Shown here piece after piece: positions 29,336 to 36,721 of a stretch of DNA of 64,000 nt (position 1 is the stretch's first letter; every line of letters starts with the position of its first letter). The translations under genes were made by a program, and so were the position numbers. The notes below the pieces were generated by a model. That model was not told the origin of the DNA. It did no database searches and saw only the letters and a program-made list of their open reading frames with translations. Source of the DNA: Rhodoferax sp. (GTDB taxonomy: Bacteria; Pseudomonadota; Gammaproteobacteria; Burkholderiales; Burkholderiaceae_C). The DNA lies in NCBI RefSeq assembly GCF_030653815.1, contig NZ_JAURYQ010000009.1:1-64000 (forward strand), given 5' to 3'.

Positions 29336-30340
29336 ATGCTCGATGATCGTGCCAAGTTATTACTCAAAGCGCTGGTAGAACGCTACATTGCCGACGGCCA
29401 ACCCGTGGGTTCACGCACTTTGTCGCGCGCCTCCGGCCTGGATTTGTCGCCAGCCACCATCCGCAACGTGATGTCGGACCTGGAAGAAATGGGCCTGATC
29501 GCCAGCCCGCATACCTCGGCCGGGCGCATACCCACGGCGCGTGGTTACCGGCTGTTTGTCGACACCATGCTGACGGTGCAGCGCGGCCAGATCGGCACGC
29601 CCAGCCTGGCGCATGACCAGCCGCAAAAAGTCATCTCCAACGCGGCCAACCTGCTGTCCAGCCTGTCGCAGTTCGTCGGCGTGGTGATTGCCCCCAAGCG
29701 CACCTCGGTGTTCCGGCACATCGAGTTCCTCAGGCTGTCCGAGCGGCGCCTGCTGGTCATCATCGTCTCGCCCGAAGGTGACGTGCAAAACCGGGTCATT
29801 TTTACCGAGGTTGACTACACCCAGTCGCAACTGGTGGAAGCCGCCAATTACCTCAACGCCAACTACGTCGGCCTGGCCATCGAGCAGGTGCGTGAGCGCC
29901 TGAAAAACGAGGTCGACAGCCTGCGTGTGGAAATTGCCAGCCTGATGCACGCCGCCGTGGCCGCCAACACCGACGCCATGACCGAAGCCCAGGACGAAGT
30001 GATCATTTCGGGCGAGAAAAACCTGTTGTCGGTCAGTGACTTCTCCAACGACATGGGGCATTTGCGCCGTGCCTTTGACCTGTTCGAGCAAAAGGCCCAG
30101 CTGATGCGCCTGCTCGACGTGACCGGTCAGGCCGAAGGCGTGCGCATTTTCATCGGCGGCGAAAGCCAGGTGGTGCCGTTCGAAGACCTCTCCATCGTCA
30201 GCGCCCCCTACGAGGTGGACGGGCAGGTGGTCGGTACGCTGGGTGTGGTGGGTCCGACCCGCATGGCCTATGACCGCATGATCCAGATTGTCGACATCAC
30301 CTCCAAGTTGGTCAGCAACGCGCTGAGCCACCACAAATAA
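29336..30340 (+). CDS. hrcA: Heat-inducible transcriptional repressor HrcA
   Basis: Represses class I heat-shock genes by binding CIRCE. 334 residues; N-terminal winged helix ('[29 protein letters not shown]', broken here as about residues 25-52) followed by the GAF-like domain with 'HTSAGRIPT'. It stands apart from groES/groEL or dnaK, which are not in the window, and no CIRCE sequence precedes it. Confidence 0.95.
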   Translation: MLDDRAKLLLKALVERYIADGQPVGSRTLSRASGLDLSPATIRNVMSDLEEMGLIASPHTSAGRIPTARGYRLFVDTMLTVQRGQIGTPSLAHDQPQKVISNAANLLSSLSQFVGVVIAPKRTSVFRHIEFLRLSERRLLVIIVSPEGDVQNRVIFTEVDYTQSQLVEAANYLNANYVGLAIEQVRERLKNEVDSLRVEIASLMHAAVAANTDAMTEAQDEVIISGEKNLLSVSDFSNDMGHLRRAFDLFEQKAQLMRLLDVTGQAEGVRIFIGGESQVVPFEDLSIVSAPYEVDGQVVGTLGVVGPTRMAYDRMIQIVDITSKLVSNALSHHK

Positions 30341-30355
30341 GGCCTGGGCGCCCCG

Positions 30356-30361
30356 TACAAT
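30356..30361 (+). promoter_or_regulatory. Possible -10 element for the CAU tRNA
   Basis: TACAAT, 14 bases before the mature tRNA 5' end, right after the hrcA stop. The -35 region is weak and would overlap the hrcA stop codon. Confidence 0.4.
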
Positions 30362-30374
30362 CCGCGCTTCGGTC

Positions 30375-30451
30375 GGGGCGTTAGCTCAGTTGGTTAGAGC
30401 AGAGGACTCATAATCCTTTGGTCCACAGTTCAAGTCTGTGACGCCCTACCA
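30375..30451 (+). tRNA. tRNA with CAU anticodon (Met elongator or Ile2)
   Basis: 77-nt cloverleaf with encoded CCA. Acceptor GGGGCGT pairs with ACGCCCT (one G-T). Anticodon stem GAGGA/TCCTT encloses CTCATAA, anticodon CAT. The T-loop TTCAAGT and 'TTTGGTC' variable region look somewhat like tRNA-Ile2, whose C34 is changed to lysidine, but the isotype cannot be fixed by eye. Confidence 0.93.
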
Positions 30452-30520
30452 TTTCCTCTGAAGCCTCAGCAGATTGGCGGACGAGGCAGCGCGCCGTCAG
30501 CGCCAAAATTTCGGCCCCGT

Positions 30521-32677
30521 ATGAAGGACCACACTATGCGTCGCTGGTTGAACCTGAGCATGAACATGCTGATGCCCCTGACGGCCGTTGTCATCGGTGC
30601 CGCGCTGCTGTTGTTCGACCCGCCCTTGCTGCAAACCTTGCGCCAGTCGGTGTTTGACCAGTACCAGCGTGTTCACCCGCGCATTTATCAGCCGGCGCCG
30701 GTGCGCATCATTGACATCGATGAGGAAAGTCTCGCCAAAATTGGCCAGTGGCCCTGGCCGCGCAGCCGGATCGCTGAGCTGGTGGAGCGCTTGCGCAAGG
30801 CCGAGGTGGCGGCGCTGGGCTTCGACGTGTTGTTTGCCGAGCCCGACCGCACCTCGCCCAAGGCCATGCTCAACATTTGGAGCCTGCCCGGCACCACCCA
30901 GCGCAGCATTGCCAGCCTGCCGGACCACGATGAGCTGCTGGCCGCTGCCCTGGAGCCCGGTGGCGTGGTGCTGGGTTTCTCGGTGGAGCGCGAGGGCACC
31001 GGGCTGGACCTGCCAGCACAAAAATACCGCTTTGTGAACATGGGCGAGCCCGCCTTGCCTTTTGCCCACGCCTTTAGCCGTGCCGTGCCGTCCCTGCCTT
31101 TGTTGAGTAACGCAGCAGCCGGCAATGGGGTGTTGACTTTTGTGCCCGACAACGATGGCGTGGTGCGCCGGGTACCACTGCTGCTGCGCCTGGGCGACAC
31201 GTTGGTGCCATCACTGGCGGCAGAGGTGTTGCGGGTGGGGCAGGGCGCGCAGAACTACATGCTGCGCACCTCGGACACCCCGGGTGTGGGCATGACAGAG
31301 GTGAAGATTGGTGATTTTGCCGTCCCCACGACGTCGGCGGGCGAGGCCTGGATCCATTACACCGGTCCGGTCGCTGCACGCACCATTCCGGCCTGGAAAA
31401 TCCTGGCGGGCGAGATCCCCGATGCCGAACTGCAGGGCAAACTGCTGCTGGTGGGTGCCTCGGCCCAGGGCTTGATGGATTTGCGTTTCAGTCCCTTGGG
31501 CGGGGTCATGCCGGGTGTTGAAGCACATGCCCAGTTGCTCGAACAGGTGCTCACCGACAGCTATATCTATCGTCCGGCCTGGGCCAATACGATTGAGGCG
31601 CTGACCATCGTCATGGGTGGTCTGGCGCTGGGCACGCTGGCGCTGGTGACCGGTGCGCTGGTTTCGGCCGTGGCGGCGTTGCTGGTGATTGGCGCCGTGG
31701 TCTGGGCCGGCTGGATGGCCTTTGCCGAGCACCGTCTGCTGCTCGACCCGGTGACGCCGTCACTGGGCATTTTTCTTGCCTTTTTGCTGTCCAGCGTGAT
31801 GCACCATCTGTCCACCGAGCGCCGCCAGCGCTTTGTGCGCGAGGCCTTTTCCCGCTATGTGTCGCCCAACCTGGTCAGCTACATTGTGGAACATCCGGAT
31901 CAGCTTGAACTGGGCGGAAAACGCCAGGAGTGCAGCTTCGTTTTTACCGATTTGGCGGGTTTTACCGGTCTGATGGAAAAAATTGATCCGGCCGAGGTGG
32001 TGGCCCTGTTGAACGCCTACCTCGACCAGATGATCAGCATTGCCTTTTCCTTCAACGGCACCCTGGAGCGCATCATTGGCGATGCCGTGGTGATCATGTT
32101 TTCGGCGCCCGTGCAGCAGTCCGACCACCGCCAGCGCGCGCTGAATTGCGCCATTGCCATGCAGCGTTTTGCCACGGGCTATGCGGCTGACATGAAAGCC
32201 CGGGGCACGGCGTTTGGCCACACCCGCATCGGGGTGCATTCGGGTGAGGTCATTGTGGGCAATTTTGGCGGTTCGCACATGTTTGACTACCGCGCGCTTG
32301 GCGATGCGATCAACACCGCGTCGCGCCTGGAGAGTGTCAACAAGCATCTTGGTACGCGCGTCTGTGTGTCAGAGAACACCTTGTCGGGTTGCACCGGCGT
32401 CGCCACCCGGCCGATAGGTCGCCTGGTGCTCAAGGGCAAGACGGAACCGCTGATGGTGTTTCAGCCGCTGCACAACGGCCTGGAAGTTCCCGGCGCGCCA
32501 CCGGATGACCCGGAGTACGCGGCTGCTTATGCGTTGCTGAACCGGGATCCGGTGGCAGCGCGCAGTGCGTTCGAGCAATTGGCCCGGGAGCGCCCGGCAG
32601 ACCCGCTGGTCACGCTGCATTTGCAGCGGCTGCAGGAAAACCAGACCGGTGACCTGATCATCATGAGCGAGAAGTAA
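30521..32677 (+). CDS. CHASE2 domain class III adenylate/guanylate cyclase
   Basis: 718-residue membrane receptor cyclase. One N-terminal membrane segment (about 13-33), an extracytoplasmic CHASE2 sensor (about 40-350), three membrane helices (about 360-435) and a C-terminal class III cyclase domain (about 460-640). Metal aspartates are in 'FTDLAGFT' and 'IIGDAVV', and the transition-state Asn/Arg in 'INTASRLE'. At the purine-specifying lysine position the protein reads GTLERIIGD, Arg instead of Lys, so nucleotide preference is uncertain. A second ATG at 30536 is possible. It faces the fecR/TolC-OmpA pair, and CHASE2, FecR and OmpA domains often travel together (recalled). Confidence 0.92.
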   Translation: MKDHTMRRWLNLSMNMLMPLTAVVIGAALLLFDPPLLQTLRQSVFDQYQRVHPRIYQPAPVRIIDIDEESLAKIGQWPWPRSRIAELVERLRKAEVAALGFDVLFAEPDRTSPKAMLNIWSLPGTTQRSIASLPDHDELLAAALEPGGVVLGFSVEREGTGLDLPAQKYRFVNMGEPALPFAHAFSRAVPSLPLLSNAAAGNGVLTFVPDNDGVVRRVPLLLRLGDTLVPSLAAEVLRVGQGAQNYMLRTSDTPGVGMTEVKIGDFAVPTTSAGEAWIHYTGPVAARTIPAWKILAGEIPDAELQGKLLLVGASAQGLMDLRFSPLGGVMPGVEAHAQLLEQVLTDSYIYRPAWANTIEALTIVMGGLALGTLALVTGALVSAVAALLVIGAVVWAGWMAFAEHRLLLDPVTPSLGIFLAFLLSSVMHHLSTERRQRFVREAFSRYVSPNLVSYIVEHPDQLELGGKRQECSFVFTDLAGFTGLMEKIDPAEVVALLNAYLDQMISIAFSFNGTLERIIGDAVVIMFSAPVQQSDHRQRALNCAIAMQRFATGYAADMKARGTAFGHTRIGVHSGEVIVGNFGGSHMFDYRALGDAINTASRLESVNKHLGTRVCVSENTLSGCTGVATRPIGRLVLKGKTEPLMVFQPLHNGLEVPGAPPDDPEYAAAYALLNRDPVAARSAFEQLARERPADPLVTLHLQRLQENQTGDLIIMSEK

Positions 32678-32678
32678 G

Positions 32679-32693
32679 CCCCGCCGACCGGGG
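32679..32693. terminator. Short GC hairpin between convergent genes
   Basis: CCCCG (32679-32683) and CGGGG (32689-32693) around a 5-nt loop, filling the 20-base gap between the cyclase and TolC-OmpA stop codons. No T-run on either strand, so a weak candidate. Confidence 0.3.
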
Positions 32694-32697
32694 TGGG

Positions 32698-34659
32698 TCA
32701 GCGCAAGGTGACTTCGCCGCGGCGGTTGCGTGGCTCGTCGGTTTCGTCCGGCGTGGCAACCAGCGGACTGCGCTCACCAAAGGACTCAACCGTCAGGGCC
32801 GAGTTATTGAGGCCCAGCTTGCGGAACTGCTTGGCAATGGTCTGGGCACGTTGGAGGCCGAGTGCCTCGTTGCGCTTGGGACTGCCAACGGTGTCGGTGT
32901 GACCGACCAGCCAGACTTCGAGCGATTTGCGTTCCTTGGCGCGTGCCAGCATCTTCGGCACGATGGCTCTTGACTCTTTGGTCAACTGGGTGCCGCCGCG
33001 AACGAAATAAAGCACAAACTGCTCGGGAATGGGGGGCAGGGCAGCGATGGCCGTGCCGAAGTCCTGCTGCATTTTTTGCTTGTCGACGTTAAAGCCGGCG
33101 CCGCCATCCAGCGGGGCGGCCTGGCCGGACTGGCTCAACACCTGCTCGCCCTGCTTGCCTTGCACGGTGACCCGGCCAATGCTGCCGTCGGGACTCGGGA
33201 TCAGCACCACATAAGAGCCAGGCGCCTTGACAGCGACCGGCGTTGCGAAGCGGGCCTTGATGGCATCCACCGTGTCCACCTCGGTCACCTCGAACGGGCA
33301 CAGCTCGGCCATCTCGGTGCGGCCGCGCTCCTGACCCGCGGCCTCGGCTGCCGGGACATCGCTGCGCGTGACACCCAGTGCCGTCACCAATTGGCCCATG
33401 CCGGCCAGCGTGCGGGCTTGTGCCGCAGCTTGGTTGTGGCGCGCATTGATGTAAGAGCGGCTGGCCTCAAAATACTCGCTTTGGCTGTCCAGCACGTCCA
33501 GCAGGGTGCGCTGGCCGATGTCAAACTGCTGGCGGTAGGCCTCACGCGACTTCTCGGTAGCCAGCCGGTGCAGGTCCATGTAGCGCTGCTGTTCGTCCAG
33601 CCGGCGCATGTCACTGTAGGCAATGGTCAGCGACTGGCGCACGTCACGGCAGGCTTTCTCTTGCAGCTCGCGTGCCTGGGCCTGCTGGTCTTGCGCCTGG
33701 CGTTTCCTGGCCACGTCGGCATTGCCCCGGTACAGGTTGTCGTTGAGCACCAGTTTCATGCCGCTCAGATCGGTATTACCTGTCACGCCCGACAGATTTT
33801 TGTCGCGTTGCTGGTAGGCGTTGAAGTCAATGCGTGGCATGAAGGCGGCCTGGCGCGTGGCCACAGCCTGCTTGTAGGTACGGGCGTTTTCCAGCGCTGC
33901 GTTCAGGGTCGGGCTGCCCGGTAAACCTTCCTGCAACAAGGCGTCGGTGGAGGCGGGCATCTTGCCGAGCGTGAACGGTTCGGGCAGGCTGGGCAGGTTG
34001 GCGGGCGGCTTTTCCCCGACCACCCGCAGGTAGCGGGCACTGGCGTCATGCAGGCTGGTCAATTCAGTCAGCAGGCTGGACTCTGCCAGGGCCAGGCGGC
34101 CGTTGGCCTGCTCGACGTCGGCACCGCGGCCCACGCCGGCGCTGGCGCGCTGCTCGACTTGCTGTGCCGATTGCTTGTGCTCGACGAAGTTTTGCGTGGC
34201 AGCATCCACCAGTTCACGGTAGCGCACCACGTCAACGTAGGCGCGCACCGCCTCCATGGCGGTGGTCTCGGAAATCTCGGCCAGTTCGTAATAGCTGGTG
34301 AGCTTGGCATAGCCCAGGCGCTTGACCTCGTTGGAGGTGAACATGCCGTCAAACAGCATCTGGTTCAGCGTCAGCTCGGTGCCTTTGATGTTGTAGCGGC
34401 CGTAATCGGTGGACGGGCTGGTGCGACTCTCCTTGCCCACCGAAGCCTTCACATCCAGTTGCGGCAAAAAGCCGGCACGCGCCACATCCTGCGCGTTGCT
34501 GGCGGCCTTGAAGCCATTCCAGCGGGCCTGCACATCAGGATTGGTCAGCACGGCCTGGCGGGCCGCATTGACCAGTGCGGGCGGCAGGGCCTGCGCATGG
34601 GCCCCCCAACTGGTGAGCAGTGCCAGCATCAGGCCTGTCAGTTTGGTATTGAGTGTCAT
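32698..34659 (-). CDS. TolC-type outer-membrane channel fused to an OmpA C-terminal domain
   Basis: 653 residues from ATG 34659 (signal peptide ending WGAHAQA). Residues about 25-440 are a TolC/LapE-like type I secretion outer-membrane efflux protein with the two outer-membrane-factor repeats and long coiled coils. A linker of about 80 residues leads to an OmpA-family peptidoglycan-binding domain ('VWLVGHTDTVGSPKRNEALGLQRA', shown here as the block near 575-600). The fusion would anchor a secretion channel to the wall. No ABC exporter, membrane-fusion protein or giant adhesin is adjacent. fecR lies 34 bases upstream. Confidence 0.9.
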   Translation of the reverse strand: MTLNTKLTGLMLALLTSWGAHAQALPPALVNAARQAVLTNPDVQARWNGFKAASNAQDVARAGFLPQLDVKASVGKESRTSPSTDYGRYNIKGTELTLNQMLFDGMFTSNEVKRLGYAKLTSYYELAEISETTAMEAVRAYVDVVRYRELVDAATQNFVEHKQSAQQVEQRASAGVGRGADVEQANGRLALAESSLLTELTSLHDASARYLRVVGEKPPANLPSLPEPFTLGKMPASTDALLQEGLPGSPTLNAALENARTYKQAVATRQAAFMPRIDFNAYQQRDKNLSGVTGNTDLSGMKLVLNDNLYRGNADVARKRQAQDQQAQARELQEKACRDVRQSLTIAYSDMRRLDEQQRYMDLHRLATEKSREAYRQQFDIGQRTLLDVLDSQSEYFEASRSYINARHNQAAAQARTLAGMGQLVTALGVTRSDVPAAEAAGQERGRTEMAELCPFEVTEVDTVDAIKARFATPVAVKAPGSYVVLIPSPDGSIGRVTVQGKQGEQVLSQSGQAAPLDGGAGFNVDKQKMQQDFGTAIAALPPIPEQFVLYFVRGGTQLTKESRAIVPKMLARAKERKSLEVWLVGHTDTVGSPKRNEALGLQRAQTIAKQFRKLGLNNSALTVESFGERSPLVATPDETDEPRNRRGEVTLR

Positions 34660-34693
34660 GGGAGTCCCTGAAATTGGGTTGGCTTGGCGTCGG

Positions 34694-35164
34694 TCAGTTG
34701 GCGGTCGCAGGTGCTTGCACCGTGACCAGGAATTGGGTGCCACGCACCCCGATGGTGCCGGTGGGGGTCTTGACAGTCACGGCTTCAGGTTTGAGCTTGG
34801 CGATCACGCCCGACAGGTAGTTCAGGCTGCCCTTGTCCATGCGGGCACCCAGTTTGTACTGGCCCTTGGCCGGCGCAAAAAGGTATTCTTCCACTGTCAG
34901 TTCGGTGTCGGGTCCGAAAGACATCAGGGTGTTGTCTTTGAACGTCACCCCCATGCTGGACGCCTTGGCGGTCTTGAGTTGGCTACCCAGCAAAACGCTG
35001 GTTCCCGCCTCTGCCTTGACACGTTGGCCGCCCGAGATGACCCAGGCTTCACCTGTGACTGTTTTGACGGTACCAACCGTCTCGGCTTGCGCGAATGGCA
35101 GCAAGACAAAGCCCGAAAGCAGCAACATTACTGCCGTCAGGGATTGGCGAGTGAGGTGTTTCAT
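34694..35164 (-). CDS. FecR domain exported protein
   Basis: 156 residues: signal peptide ending PFAQA-E (about residue 27), then a complete FecR domain ('GEAWVISGGQRVKAEAGT' ... 'KTPTGTIGVRGTQFLV'). It lacks the membrane anchor and anti-sigma domain of true FecR regulators, so it is a stand-alone periplasmic FecR protein of unknown role. Ribosome site AAGGAAGAG precedes the ATG. Probably co-transcribed with the TolC-OmpA gene. Confidence 0.9.
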   Translation of the reverse strand: MKHLTRQSLTAVMLLLSGFVLLPFAQAETVGTVKTVTGEAWVISGGQRVKAEAGTSVLLGSQLKTAKASSMGVTFKDNTLMSFGPDTELTVEEYLFAPAKGQYKLGARMDKGSLNYLSGVIAKLKPEAVTVKTPTGTIGVRGTQFLVTVQAPATAN

Positions 35165-35188
35165 TTTTATCTCTTCCTTAAAAGTGCA

Positions 35189-35217
35189 TTTATATCAATT
35201 TTTACCCATTTTTACAA
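35189..35217 (-). promoter_or_regulatory. Sigma70-like promoter of fecR/TolC-OmpA
   Basis: On the minus strand TTGTAA (35217-35212), exactly 17 bases, then TATAAA (35194-35189), inside an AT-rich patch that stands out from the GC-rich surroundings. The -10 ends 24 bases before the fecR ATG, leaving a short leader with the ribosome site. Confidence 0.55.
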
Positions 35218-35281
35218 AATAAATCTGGAAGTAAGCCGGGCAGATGGCCCGCTTCTGTGGGCCTGCGGTGAATACCCTGTC

Positions 35282-36646
35282 TCAATTTGTCACATGAACG
35301 GCATAAAGCCTGTGCTCCAGTGCCATGAATGCCTCTTTGTGCGCTTCGTCCATGAGCGCCGCCAGGTGAATGATGGCAGAAAGCATGCTGCGGTCCAGGT
35401 TCTGCAGAAAGGCCTGCGGCGTCAAGTTGCCACCAAACATCTGTGCGGCCTGCTGCAAGGTGCGCTGGCTGCCCGCCTGTCCAAGGAACGCGTAGATGCA
35501 GGCAACCAGCGGCAGGGCTTGCAGTCCAGGACTTGCTGGATCTGCAAGTCCGTTTTTGAGCAGTTGGTGCACGCCCGCCCGGACCGTTGAGCGCGCAGGG
35601 GGGGCTGGCAACCGGGCCGCGCTGGTGTCGTTCATGCCGATGAGCGCCAGGGCCATGGGGAAGCTGATACCCGCGCATTTTGTCAGCGCCTCGATGATGG
35701 CCACGATGTTCAGGACAGCCGCCAGATAGTCACGTACGAAGCTGATGTTTCTCTCGGCCGTTGCCTGCATTTGCATGACCTCGTGGCCGGGGGGGTAACC
35801 GTCGAAGCTCTGTCCCACCCAGGCTGGATTGAGATGGCTTAAAAAATTGTCCATGCCCAGCAGGGCGCTGCGGTAGGCCTGCAGGGATTTTTTGCCCGCA
35901 GCGGCGCGCGGCATCATGGACTCCTCGACCAGCAACATGGAGTTGACCAGGCAGTATTGGGGGCTGGCCTCGATGAAGCCGGTCACGTCCCGGTTGGCGA
36001 GGTCCACCGCCTGTGTGACCGTGGTCTTGACAAAGGTCGGATCTGACGCCCGCTGGGCGCTTGCCCAGCGGGCGTGGGCGGCCTGAACGCGTTGAGCCAG
36101 CCTCTGCGCCGCGGTGTGGCCCTTGGCGTCGGGGCCGCGGAACGGGATGGTCAGCTCAATGCAGGCCACCACGGCCATCAGTTGCGAAGTGCTCAAATGC
36201 GCATGCAACAGCCGCGCCGCAACCACCGCACTGAGAAATTCATTCATGCCTTGGCGCGGCGACAGGCGTTGCCCGGCGTGAAAACCAAAAATGTCAAGGC
36301 ACAGGCTCATCGCCTGGTCCTCTGGCACCACTTCCCGCAGGCGCAGGAGGCCTGGCTCATGGCATGTCACCTGCTCCAGCAAGGCGGACACGCAGGCCGG
36401 AAACCCACCGTCCACCTGGTAAAACACCACGTCATGAAACAGTGCCGCCAGGACCTGGATCGGTTGCATGCCCTCGCACAGGCCAAGAACGTGGAACGAG
36501 GTGTGGTAGTTGCGTGTTTTTGCCTCCATGCACTGGTGCACCACATTGGCAAGATGCAGCTGCTCGGCCTTGGGCACGGCCACTGTCAGGCCCCGAAAGG
36601 CATGGTCAAACCAGTCATTCATGCGATGGATCGTTGCGATCGGCAC
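35282..36646 (-). CDS. HD-domain protein of unknown function
   Basis: 454 residues. The N-terminal quarter has a metal-binding HD pattern: YH48TSFH52 ... LFH71D72VVF, close to the 'YHN..H...FHD.VY' predicted phosphohydrolases. The remaining 300 residues are helical, without a domain I recognise. I keep the GTG at 36646 because AGGAG lies 10 bases upstream; an ATG eight codons later is the alternative. It follows the glutaminase gene by 75 bases on the same strand. Confidence 0.75.
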   Translation of the reverse strand: MPIATIHRMNDWFDHAFRGLTVAVPKAEQLHLANVVHQCMEAKTRNYHTSFHVLGLCEGMQPIQVLAALFHDVVFYQVDGGFPACVSALLEQVTCHEPGLLRLREVVPEDQAMSLCLDIFGFHAGQRLSPRQGMNEFLSAVVAARLLHAHLSTSQLMAVVACIELTIPFRGPDAKGHTAAQRLAQRVQAAHARWASAQRASDPTFVKTTVTQAVDLANRDVTGFIEASPQYCLVNSMLLVEESMMPRAAAGKKSLQAYRSALLGMDNFLSHLNPAWVGQSFDGYPPGHEVMQMQATAERNISFVRDYLAAVLNIVAIIEALTKCAGISFPMALALIGMNDTSAARLPAPPARSTVRAGVHQLLKNGLADPASPGLQALPLVACIYAFLGQAGSQRTLQQAAQMFGGNLTPQAFLQNLDRSMLSAIIHLAALMDEAHKEAFMALEHRLYAVHVTN

Positions 36647-36721
36647 GTTCAGCAGCTCCTATGTTCACATCCAACAGTGTCAAGCCTATTACGGATGAAA
36701 GCATTTGAACATGAATTCAGG

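Noticed and set aside
35225-35260. Hairpin CGGGC/GCCCG as terminator of the HD-protein gene
   Set aside because: Stem of only five pairs with no T-run on the minus strand.
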